DNA of 14,237 bases from Acetobacteraceae bacterium (GCA_027323595.1 DAHWBL010000273.1:1-14237); one strand, 5' to 3'. Counted from the first letter of the stretch, positions 1 through 6,761 are shown. Numbers and translations are program-made. The notes: a model not told the origin generated them from the letters alone.

Positions 1-311
1 CGGCGCTGCGGGTGGCGGGGTTCGCGGTTGCCGGCGCCGGCGCGGGGCTGGCCGGTGGCGGGTTCGCCCACGTCAAGGGCGCGGTGTTTCCCACCTATGG
101 CGCGATCGCGCGGTCGGTGGATGCGCTGGTGATGGTGCTGCTCGGCGGGCTGGACAGCGCGATCGGGCCGGTGGTGGGCGCGCTCGCCTATACCGGGCTG
201 TTCGAGGCGCTGCTGCGGCTGGTGCCGCTGTGGCGGTTCGCGCTGGGGCTGCTGATCATCGCGATGGTGCTGGCGCTGCCCGGTGGGCTCGCCGGGCGGC
301 GGCGGGCGTGA
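1..311 (+). CDS. livM: Branched-chain amino acid ABC transporter permease, LivM type (C-terminal part)
   Basis: This is the last ~102 residues of an inner-membrane permease; the frame is open from base 3 and the 5' part lies outside the window. It is very hydrophobic and glycine/alanine rich, with the LivM-like end: a GAVFPTYGAIARSVDALVMVLLGG segment homologous to the conserved last third of LivH/LivM permeases, then GPVVGALAYTGLFEALL, a final membrane helix, and a short positively charged tail after the LALPGGLAG motif (families usually end in a PxGLxG tail). LivM pairs with LivH to carry hydrophobic amino acids or related compounds, including amides and some aromatics, delivered by a periplasmic binding protein. 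Its TGA overlaps the GTG start of the ATPase gene by 4 bp (GTGA), so the two are translationally coupled. The transported substrate is not readable from this fragment. Confidence 0.88.
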   Translation, partial: ALRVAGFAVAGAGAGLAGGGFAHVKGAVFPTYGAIARSVDALVMVLLGGLDSAIGPVVGALAYTGLFEALLRLVPLWRFALGLLIIAMVLALPGGLAGRRRA

Positions 312-1087
312 CGGCCCAACCTGAAGCGGCGCGGCTGGAGGTGGTGGGGCTGGGGCACCGGTTCGGCGGCAATCTGGTGCTGGACGATCTGTCGCTGCGG
401 GTGGGCGCGGGCGAGCTTGTGGCGCTGATCGGGCCGAACGGGGCCGGCAAATCGAGCTGTTTCGCCGCGATCGGCGGGCAGTTGCGCCCCGATCGCGGGC
501 GCATCCTGCTCGATGGCGCCGACATCACCGCGCTGGCGCCGGAGCGGCGGGCGCGCGCGGGGCTCGCGCGGTGCTTTCAGACCGGCAGCGTGTTCGCCTC
601 GATGAGCGCGCGGGAAAATGTGCAGACCGCGCTCAGCGCCGCGCATGGCAGCTTCTGGCGGCCCTGGCGGCCGGCGGCGGACTGCGCGGTGGCCGAGGCG
701 GGGGCGCTGCTGGACGAGCTTGGCATCGCCGATCTGGCCGGGCGCGCCGCGGGCTCACTGCCGCCGCCGGCGATCCGGCGGCTGGAGATCGCGGTGGCGC
801 TGGCCGCCCGGCCGCGTCTGCTGCTGCTGGACGAGCCCACCGCGGGGCTTGCCAGCGCCGACCGGGCGGGGCTCGCGGCGCTGATCCGCCGGCTGGCGCG
901 GCCCGGCGGGATGGCGGTGCTGTTCGTCGAGCATGATTTCGACATGGTGGCCGCGATCGCCGACCAGGTGGTGGTGCTGGACCGTGGCGCGAGGCTGGCG
1001 GCGGGCACGCCGGGCGAGGTGCGGGCCGATCCGGCGGTGCGGGCGGCCTATTTCGGTGAGGCCGCGAATCGGATTGACGGCAGGTAA
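308..1087 (+). CDS. livG: Branched-chain amino acid ABC transporter ATP-binding protein, LivG type, with atypical signature motif
   Basis: A 259-residue cytoplasmic ATPase that would energise the HAAT permease encoded just upstream. The GTG start at 308 overlaps the permease stop (GTGA) and begins right before the first conserved strand; frames opening further upstream lie inside livM. Walker A is GPNGAGKSS (42-50), the Q-loop glutamine is Q91, Walker B is LLLLDEP (171-177), and the switch histidine is H209 in FVEHD. The C-terminal GTPGEVRADPAV segment is typical of LivG/LivF. The odd point is the ABC signature: where LivG/LivF have an LSYGQQRRLEI-like stretch, this protein reads LPPPAIRRLEI (151-161). 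The usual Ser and Gly contacts to ATP are lost while the following RRLEIA helix is kept. No LivF partner follows on this strand; it may lie left of the window. Confidence 0.92.
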   Translation: MTAQPEAARLEVVGLGHRFGGNLVLDDLSLRVGAGELVALIGPNGAGKSSCFAAIGGQLRPDRGRILLDGADITALAPERRARAGLARCFQTGSVFASMSARENVQTALSAAHGSFWRPWRPAADCAVAEAGALLDELGIADLAGRAAGSLPPPAIRRLEIAVALAARPRLLLLDEPTAGLASADRAGLAALIRRLARPGGMAVLFVEHDFDMVAAIADQVVVLDRGARLAAGTPGEVRADPAVRAAYFGEAANRIDGR

Positions 1088-1101
1088 TTTAAGTGTAATA
1101 T
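1074..1101 (+). promoter_or_regulatory. Sigma70-like promoter inside the end of livG
   Basis: TTGACG at 1074-1079 (5 of 6 to TTGACA), a 16-bp spacer, then TAATAT at 1096-1101 (4 of 6 to TATAAT, with both ends conserved). It sits in the only clearly AT-rich patch in this part of the window. The -35 box lies in the last codons of livG, so transcription would start near 1108 and run through a repeat-bearing leader into the short ORF at 1212-1292. Promoter activity is inferred. Confidence 0.5.
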
Positions 1102-1108
1102 GTCAATT

Positions 1109-1136
1109 CGGAATCTTTTCGTTTACGCGGAATCTT
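1109..1136 (+). repeat. Pair of CGGAATCTT direct repeats
   Basis: CGGAATCTT occurs at 1109-1117 and again at 1128-1136, 19 bp apart (about two helical turns), right after the predicted transcription start. The spacing would suit a binding site read on one DNA face, but no regulator family is recognisable. Confidence 0.5.
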
Positions 1137-1144
1137 GCCGGCCA

Positions 1145-1183
1145 CAATCGATGCGCGCAATCGACGCGCGCAATCGATGTGGC
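1145..1183. repeat. 13-bp tandem repeat, about three copies
   Basis: CAATCGATGCGCG (1145-1157), CAATCGACGCGCG (1158-1170) and CAATCGATGTGGC (1171-1183) follow each other without gaps. The CAATCGA core is exact in all three; differences gather in the last half of the unit. It is noncoding and lies between livG and the short ORF at 1212. Confidence 0.8.
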
Positions 1184-1211
1184 GGCCGGATCGGGTCGGG
1201 GGTCGGTCGGG

Positions 1212-1292
1212 ATGAACAACACCATCGTCATTTCCGCGGCCTTGTGGGCCGCGATCATCTGGGCGGTCCACTGGGCGATGCTGGCGCTGTGA
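1212..1292 (+). CDS. Possible 26-residue single-pass membrane peptide
   Basis: ATG at 1212 to TGA at 1290-1292. The product begins MNNTIVISAALW and is one continuous hydrophobic helix of roughly 22 residues holding several tryptophans and one histidine, with almost no soluble part. If made, it would sit across the inner membrane as a small regulatory or complex-stabilising peptide. In favour: a recognisable promoter about 110 bp upstream, an amino-acid make-up unlike the Arg/Pro-rich junk frames nearby, and no competing gene. Against: only a weak G-rich stretch instead of a clear ribosome binding site, and the very short length. I recognise no family. The same transcript could instead be a small RNA. 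Confidence 0.35.
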   Translation: MNNTIVISAALWAAIIWAVHWAMLAL

Positions 1293-1307
1293 AGGGCTGA
1301 TCGGCCC

Positions 1308-1352
1308 GCGTGCTTGATTGGCGCGTGCTCTATTGGCGGGCGTGCAGTTGGC
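1308..1352. repeat. 15-bp tandem repeat overlapping the end of the redox gene
   Basis: GCGTGCTTGATTGGC (1308-1322) is followed directly by GCGTGCTCTATTGGC (1323-1337), 13 of 15 bases the same. A shortened third copy, GCGTGCAGTTGGC, is at 1340-1352. The array runs over the stop codon of the - strand redox gene (1330-1332), so part of it codes for that protein's last residues (LHARQ). Confidence 0.75.
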
Positions 1353-4300
1353 GCAGCGCGCGGTCGATCCACAGGGCGGTCACTTTTTCCTGCAATGAAT
1401 TCTGCCGCAGCCGCTCATTGAGGGCGGGGAAATCCACCCGGTCCAGCGCCTGGTCCTGGTTGAAGCAGGAGAACACCACGCTGCGCGCGCCGGTGATGGG
1501 ATCGATCTGCGGTTGCAGGCACTGCGCGCAGACCTCCTTCATCATGCATTGCATCGGGCTGTTGATCGAGCCGATGGCGCGGTGGCCGGCGCGCAGATAT
1601 GGCGCCAGCACGCCGTGGCGCGCGGCACCCACCGCCTGCATCATGCGGTCCGAGCCGATCACGATCAGTTCCTCGCAATCGGAGAGTTGCACGTCCTGGG
1701 CGCCAAGTTCGCCCGACGCATAGGCCGCCATGGCGGCGACGATGTTGCCGGTGAAGGCGTGGTCCTGTGGCCGGGTGGGGGTGAAGCCCGGCGCCTCGTC
1801 GCAACACCAGACGATGACGTCGGCGGCGCGCTCGATCTCCTCGATCTTGTAGCGGTCGATGATCTTCTTGTAGCCGGCGAAATAGAGCACCTTGCTGCCG
1901 GCGGCGCGGGCGGCGGCGCCGATGGAGAACAGCACCGCGTTGCCCAGCCCGCCGCCGACCAGCGCGACGGCGGAGTTGGCGGGAATGTGGGTGGGCGTGC
2001 CGGTCGGGCCCATCAGCACCACCGGCTCGCCGGGGTTGAGCATGGCGCAGATATCGGAGCTGCCGCCCATCTCGAGCGCGATCACCGACACGAGGCCGCG
2101 CGCGGGGTCGGTCCAGGCGCCGGTCATCGCCAGGCCCTCCATCGCCAGCACGGTGGCGCCGATGCCCGGCTCGCCGACGCGCGGGGCGAGCATCTCGTAG
2201 TTCTGCAGGCGATAGAACTGGCCGGGGCGGAAGGCGCGCGCCGCCGCCGGGGCGTGCAGCACCAGTTCGACGATGGTGGGGGTGAGGCGGTTGACCGCGT
2301 GCACCCGTGCCGCGAGCGCGTCGGCGCAGTTGGCCAACAGCTCAGCCCCGCTCAGCGAACTTGCCGGGCGGGCGGCAAGGGCGGCCGACACCACCGGATA
2401 GCCGCGTTTGGCGCTGCCCATCGCCTTCACCACATTGCCGAAGAAGCTCGGATGCAGATCGCCGAAGAAGCTGACGAAGCCGCCGTTCTGGGCGCGGTGC
2501 ATCAGCACGTCGGCGCGGGCGGGCTTGCTCAGCGCGCGCTCAGGCGTGACCGGCGCGCCGGTTTCGTCGATCGCCTGGAAATAGCGGCCATCGAGCAGAA
2601 TCCGGTCATCCTCGCGCGCCCACACGGTGTTGGGCGCGGTGCCGGCGGCGACGATGACCGCGCGCGCCGGCAGGACGACCTGCGTGCCATCCGCGCGGGT
2701 GCAGCGCAGCGCGGCGGCGTGGCCGAAGCCATCGAGCATCACCTCGGCCGGGCTCAGCCCCTCGGCGAAGCGCACGCCCTCCTGCATCGCCTTTTCCACC
2801 TCCTCGTGGTTCAGCGTGTAGGACGGCGCGTCGATCAGCCGGCGGCGATAGGCGATGGTGGCGCCGCCCCAGGATTCCAGCAGCGGTGCAAACATCGCTG
2901 CCCTGCCCTCGGCCTTTGCCGCCGCGCGTTCGGCCGCGATGGCGCCGGCATGGGCGAGGAATTCGTCGGCGATGGCGGCTTCCTCGGCGGTCCAGCGCGC
3001 GCGCACCGCGTCCGGCCCGTGCTCGGCGAACAAGATCCTGGTGCGGGCGGCGAATTTCTCGACCTGGCGGACATAGTAGGCGAGGCTCTCGGTGGCGGTG
3101 TCGATGGCGGTGAGGCCGCCGCCGATCACCACCACCGGCATGCGCAGCTGCAGATTGGCGATCGAGCTTTGCTTGGCGGCCCCTGTGAGTTGCAGCGCCA
3201 TCAGGAAATCCGACGCCTGGCGCACGCCGCGCGCGAGGCCGCCGGGAATGTCGATGACGGTGGGCTTGCCGGCCCCCATGCACAGCGCGATATGGTCGAA
3301 GCCCATCGCCCAGGCATCGTCCATCGACAGGGTGGCGCCGCCGCCGAAACGCACGCCACCGAAGGCGGCGAACTGCGCGCGGCGTTCCAGCAGCAGGCGG
3401 ATCAGTTTCAGATAGTTCTTGTTCCAGCGCACGGTGATGCCGTATTCGGCGACCCCGCCGAAGCCGGCCATGGCGCGGTCATCGAGATTTTCATAGAGCC
3501 GCTCGACATCGCGCACCGGCTCGTTGGCGTCAAAGCCGAGCGGTTCGAGCTTCAACCCATCGATGGCGACCACGGTGTGGCCGTCGTTCATCAGATGATG
3601 CGCCAGCGTGAAGCCGGCCGGACCGAGCCCGACCACCAGCACCTTGCGCCCGCTGTCGGGGCGCGGCAGCGGGCGGCGCAGATCGAGCGGGTTCCAGCGG
3701 GTGAGCAGCGCATACAGCTCAAAGCCCCAGGGCAGGCCCAGCACGTCGCGCAAAATCGAAGTCTCGGCCTGCGGAATATCGACCGCGGTCTGTTTTTGGT
3801 AGATGCAGGCCTTCATGCAGTCATTGCAGATGCGGTGGCCGGTGGCGGCCATCATCGGGTTGTCGATGGCGATGGTGGCGAAGGCGCCGAGCAGGTTTCC
3901 CTGCGCGCGGATCTGGTGCATCTCCGAAATTCGCTCATCGAGCGGGCAGCCGGCCAGGGTGACGCCGAAGCCGGATTTGGCGTAGCCGCCGCTGGCGCGG
4001 TCGCGCAGGCCCTTGGAGCAACTGTCCTTGCCCTGGTTGTGGCACCAGATGCAGTAATTCATCTGGTCCAGCGCCTGCGCGGTGGTCATGCCTGGATCGG
4101 TCAGGGCGAAGCCGTCACGCGGGCGCCACTGGTCGGTCGGCAGGCGCTGCATCAACACGCCGTCGCGCTCGATGGTTTCCAGATGCAGAAGATGCGCGGG
4201 ATCGACCTTGCGCGGGGCGCCGAACAGGATGTCGTCGCGGTGGGCGTGCTGGCCGGCCGGGGTCAGCGTGGCCCAGGCGGCGTAGCGCCTGAGCAGGTCG

Positions 4301-4773
4301 GTGGCGGTGGCGTCGTCCGCCCAGGCGGTGATGGCGGCGGCGAAGCCGGCCTCGGTGAGCGGGGCGCCGAGCCGCGCCTCGATGTCAGCGCGCAGCGCGG
4401 GGCCGTCGAAGCCGGCGGGATCGGGGTAGGATTTGAGCGCCTGGCGCTGCACGAACAGCCGCTTGGCCGCGTGGACCCCGTCGCGCGCGGTGGTGGCGTC
4501 GGCGATGGCGTCCAGCTCGGCGGAGATGGCGAACAGGGTGCCCAGGAATTCCTGAAGGTGCGGGGCGAGCGCGATGACCAGCTCGGCCTCGGGGCGGGCG
4601 GACAGCGCCTCGGGGTCGGCGCGGCCGGCGAGCAGGCGGGCGCGCAGCTCGGGGTCGGCGGCGGCGAGATGGTCGATGAACAGCCGGTCCAGCCGGATCA
4701 GCCCGGCGCGGTCGGCGAGGTCGGCGAAGGTCAGTCCAAGGCCGGGCACGGGAGCGGGGGCGGCGTCCATCAT
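1330..4773 (-). CDS. Single-chain Nfn-like flavin/iron-sulfur oxidoreductase (GltD-like plus PyrK-like)
   Basis: A 1147-residue cytoplasmic redox protein with four parts. Residues 1-235 are mostly helical and unrecognised. Residues 240-325 hold seven cysteines (C241, C244, C252, C276, C316, C319, C323) arranged like the bis-[4Fe-4S] N-terminus of GltD/NfnB. Residues 376-820 form the GltD-like module, with FAD motif GLGPAG (382-387), second dinucleotide motif VVIGGGLTAID from 548, and an extra ~65-residue charged helical insert before the conserved TIAYRRR (639). Residues 821-1147 resemble PyrK/NfnA: FAD contact GQFYRLQ near 850, NAD motif GGGLGNA near 939, and a final cluster C1076, C1082, C1085, C1103. 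In Nfn these modules are two subunits that couple NADH, NADPH and ferredoxin; here they are one chain, so electron transfer between pyridine nucleotides and ferredoxin is my inference. The ATG pair at 4768-4773 lacks a strong ribosome site (GGAT only). Confidence 0.85.
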   Translation of the reverse strand: MMDAAPAPVPGLGLTFADLADRAGLIRLDRLFIDHLAAADPELRARLLAGRADPEALSARPEAELVIALAPHLQEFLGTLFAISAELDAIADATTARDGVHAAKRLFVQRQALKSYPDPAGFDGPALRADIEARLGAPLTEAGFAAAITAWADDATATDLLRRYAAWATLTPAGQHAHRDDILFGAPRKVDPAHLLHLETIERDGVLMQRLPTDQWRPRDGFALTDPGMTTAQALDQMNYCIWCHNQGKDSCSKGLRDRASGGYAKSGFGVTLAGCPLDERISEMHQIRAQGNLLGAFATIAIDNPMMAATGHRICNDCMKACIYQKQTAVDIPQAETSILRDVLGLPWGFELYALLTRWNPLDLRRPLPRPDSGRKVLVVGLGPAGFTLAHHLMNDGHTVVAIDGLKLEPLGFDANEPVRDVERLYENLDDRAMAGFGGVAEYGITVRWNKNYLKLIRLLLERRAQFAAFGGVRFGGGATLSMDDAWAMGFDHIALCMGAGKPTVIDIPGGLARGVRQASDFLMALQLTGAAKQSSIANLQLRMPVVVIGGGLTAIDTATESLAYYVRQVEKFAARTRILFAEHGPDAVRARWTAEEAAIADEFLAHAGAIAAERAAAKAEGRAAMFAPLLESWGGATIAYRRRLIDAPSYTLNHEEVEKAMQEGVRFAEGLSPAEVMLDGFGHAAALRCTRADGTQVVLPARAVIVAAGTAPNTVWAREDDRILLDGRYFQAIDETGAPVTPERALSKPARADVLMHRAQNGGFVSFFGDLHPSFFGNVVKAMGSAKRGYPVVSAALAARPASSLSGAELLANCADALAARVHAVNRLTPTIVELVLHAPAAARAFRPGQFYRLQNYEMLAPRVGEPGIGATVLAMEGLAMTGAWTDPARGLVSVIALEMGGSSDICAMLNPGEPVVLMGPTGTPTHIPANSAVALVGGGLGNAVLFSIGAAARAAGSKVLYFAGYKKIIDRYKIEEIERAADVIVWCCDEAPGFTPTRPQDHAFTGNIVAAMAAYASGELGAQDVQLSDCEELIVIGSDRMMQAVGAARHGVLAPYLRAGHRAIGSINSPMQCMMKEVCAQCLQPQIDPITGARSVVFSCFNQDQALDRVDFPALNERLRQNSLQEKVTALWIDRALRQLHARQ

Positions 4774-4786
4774 TTATCCAATCATC

Positions 4787-4815
4787 GGGCCATTTGCCGG
4801 GCCATTTGCCGGCAA
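4787..4815. repeat. Perfect 12-bp tandem duplication with a palindromic edge
   Basis: GGGCCATTTGCC is present at 4787-4798 and again, exactly, at 4799-4810. The second copy runs into the 10-bp palindrome TTGCCGGCAA (4806-4815). It lies between the predicted promoter and the start codon of the redox gene, so it would be in that gene's 5' leader. It could be an operator or a replication-slippage product. Confidence 0.75.
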
Positions 4816-4830
4816 CGCGGGTCGGGTCGC

Positions 4831-4859
4831 GGTATGCAGAGGCGGGGGCGGTGCGTCAA
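4831..4859 (-). promoter_or_regulatory. Candidate promoter of the Nfn-like gene
   Basis: Read on the - strand, TTGACG (complement of 4854-4859) is followed after 17 bp by CATACC (complement of 4831-4836). The -35 box matches the well-kept TTGAC of alphaproteobacterial promoters; the -10 box is weak. Transcription would start near 4824, about 50 bp before the start codon and downstream of the transporter terminator. The redox gene therefore probably has its own transcript. Confidence 0.4.
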
Positions 4860-4895
4860 CGCGGCGGCGGCGCGGGGCAAGCTGAGCTGCCATGA

Positions 4896-4925
4896 CAAAG
4901 GGGCGCGGCCCGCCGGCCACGCCCC
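4896..4925 (-). terminator. Intrinsic terminator after the MFS transporter gene
   Basis: On the - strand transcript, GGGGCG-U-GGCC pairs with GGCC-G-CGCCCC: an 11-pair stem including one G-U pair, with a 4-base GGCG loop (bases 4900-4925). A UUUGUC tract follows (4899 down to 4894). A second GC-rich hairpin with a 6-bp stem (4947-4963) lies between it and the TGA at 4972. The U run is short, so termination may be partial. Confidence 0.65.
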
Positions 4926-4971
4926 CTATCTTCCGGTTCGACGCGCCGGCCCGCGCGGGGCCGCGCCGGTG

Positions 4972-6585
4972 TCAGACGTTCAGATCGACATCCTTGTTTT
5001 CATGCAGGAACAGCACGCCGATGACCGCGGTGATGATGGACACGATGATCGGATACCACAGGCCGTAATAGATATCGCCCGACCAGGCGACGAGCGCGGT
5101 GGCCAGCAGCGGCAGCATGCCGCCGAACCAGCCGTTGCCGATATGGTAGGGGAACGACATCGAGGTTTAGCGGATGCGCGCGGGGAACAATTCCACCAGA
5201 TAGGCGGCGATCGGGCCGTAGACCATGGTGACGTAGGTGATCATCACGCACAGCAGGATGAACGCCTCGACCCAGTTGATCTTGGCGCGATCGGGCGCGG
5301 CCTTGTAGCCGGCATCGGCGAGCGCCTTGCTGATCACCGCGGCGGCGGGCATCTCCAGCCGGGTGGCGCCGATATTGACCACCACCTCCTTGCCCGGTTC
5401 GGCCGGCAGCGAGGAGAAGGACAGGCCGGACTTGGTCAGCTGGTCCTTCACCCGGTCGCAGGCGCTGAAGCTGCTCCATGGCCCGACGAACACATGGAAC
5501 TGGCAGTTGTCGGCGGCGACGGTGATCTTGGTGCTGGACTGGAAGGCGGCGAGATCGGGGTTGATCGCGCGGGTCAGCTCCTGGAACAGCGGGAAATAGG
5601 TCACCGCGGCGATGATGCAGCCCGCCATGATGATCTTTTTGCGCCCGATGCGGTCCGACAGCGCGCCGAACACCACGAACAGCGGGGTGCAGACCAGCAG
5701 CGCGGTGCCGAGCAGCAGGTAGCTGGACAGATAATCCAGATGCAGCGTGATACCGAGGAAGAACAGCGCGTAGAACTGTCCGGTGTACCAGACCACGCCC
5801 TGGCCGGCGCACAGGCCGAACAGCGCGAGGGCGACGTATTTGTTGTTGGGGTAATGCAGGAAGGTCTCGGTGAGCGGGCGCTCGGAGCCGCGATCTTCTT
5901 CCTTCATCAGCTTGAACACCGGGCTCTCGTTCAGCTTCAGCCGGATGTAGAGCGACCACAGCAGCAGCACCAGCGACACCGCGAAGGGCAGGCGCCAGCC
6001 CCAGGACAGGAAGGTCTTGGGGTCCATCGTCTCACGGGTCAGCAGGATCACGACCAGCGACAGGAACAGGCCGACGGTGGCGGTGGTCTGGATCCAGGCG
6101 GTGGAGCGGCCGCGGCCGCCCTTGGGGGCATGCTCGGCGACGTAGGTCGCCGCGCCGCCATATTCGCCGCCCAGCGCCAGGCCCTGGAGCAGGCGCAGCA
6201 GCACCAGGATCAGCGGCGCGGCCCAGCCGATCGAGGCATAGGTGGGCAGCAGGCCGGTGCAGAAGGTGGAGAAGCCCATCACCACGATGGTGATCAGGAA
6301 GGTGTATTTGCGGCCGACCATGTCGCCGATGCGGCCGAAGAAGACCGCGCCGAACGGGCGCACCAGAAAGCCGGCGGCGTAGGTGGCGAAGGCGGACATG
6401 AGGGCGGCGGTGTCGTTGCCGGGCGGGAAGAACAGGCCGGCGAAGAACGGAGCGAGGGTCGCGTAAAGATAAAAATCATACCACTCGAACACCGTGCCGA
6501 GCGAGGAGGCGAGGATGACCCGCCGTTCCTCCGCGGGCGTGATGACGAGAGGCGTACGGCCGGCGAGCCCTGCGCTTGCGCTCAT
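4972..6585 (-). pseudogene. MHS-family MFS metabolite:H+ symporter interrupted by one in-frame stop codon
   Basis: The ATG at 6583-6585 has GGAGG about 10 nt upstream. The frame runs 472 codons to a TAA (5167-5169), then continues open in the same frame for 65 codons to a TGA at 4972-4974. Joined, it is a normal-length (about 537-residue) inner-membrane proton symporter of small carboxylates or zwitterions. It has VFEWYDFYLYATLAPFF in TM1, GRIGDMVGRK in the 2-3 loop, a GLALGGEYGGAATYVAEHAP motif and DRIGRKK in the 8-9 loop. A ~100-residue loop before TM10 carries C361 and C376, predicted periplasmic and possibly disulfide linked. Around the break it reads FPARIR-stop-TSMSFPYHIGNGWFGG, whereas relatives have RIRYTSMSLPYHIGNG: a Tyr codon became TAA. 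The truncated product would lack the last two membrane helices. Recent pseudogene, sequencing error or readthrough all remain possible. Confidence 0.85.
5167..5169 (-). other. In-frame nonsense codon (TAA) in the transporter gene
   Basis: TAA replaces the tyrosine codon of the family motif RIRYTS. One base change (TAC or TAT to TAA) explains it, and the frame is unchanged on both sides. The true end of the gene uses TGA at 4972-4974. The following base is A, and I see no known readthrough signal. The ATG at 5158-5160 has no ribosome binding site in front, so separate translation of the tail is unlikely. Confidence 0.85.
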
Positions 6586-6595
6586 GGATTCATTT

Positions 6596-6600
6596 CCTCC
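6596..6600 (-). promoter_or_regulatory. Ribosome binding site of the MFS gene
   Basis: GGAGG (complement of 6596-6600), 10 nt before the ATG at 6583-6585, selects that start over the very long upstream extension of the same frame, which is antisense to the prpE-like gene. A closer ATG at 6591-6593 is in another frame and stops after three codons. Confidence 0.75.
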
Positions 6601-6756
6601 GCTTGCAGGCATGAAGATGAGCCTGACGAATGATTTGCGACGCGCTGGCCACGGGCAAACCCGTTGCCTTTGCATCGCGATCACTCTTCCGTCAGTTTCG
6701 GCGAAATGGCAAGTGTTGGCACTTGAATCACGCGCCCGATGAACAAGGCGCGCAAC

Positions 6757-6761
6757 GGAGG
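6757..6761 (+). promoter_or_regulatory. Ribosome binding site deciding the prpE-like start
   Basis: GGAGG lies 7 nt before the ATG at 6769. The earlier in-frame ATG at 6739 has no such site, so 6769 is the likely start. Confidence 0.8.

Noticed and set aside
1293..1312. Possible terminator hairpin GGGC-TGATCG-GCCC between the short ORF and the redox gene
   Set aside because: Only a 4-bp stem and no T run on either strand, so it cannot be called.
4972..5160. An independent 62-residue membrane protein
   Set aside because: It is the exact in-frame continuation of the MHS transporter (TM11-TM12) beyond the TAA, and its ATG lacks a ribosome site.
1513..6633. A 1706-codon open frame on + across the redox and transporter genes
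   Set aside because: It is antisense to two clearly homologous - strand genes and the gap between them. Its product is a run of Gly, Ala, His, Arg, Asp and Gln without domain motifs, as expected from the complement of GC-biased codons.
6705..6735. Possible sigma54 promoter around TGGCAAGTG and TTGGCACTTG
   Set aside because: Neither GG to GC spacing nor the -12 TTGC element fits; the bases are better explained by the 16-bp inverted repeat.
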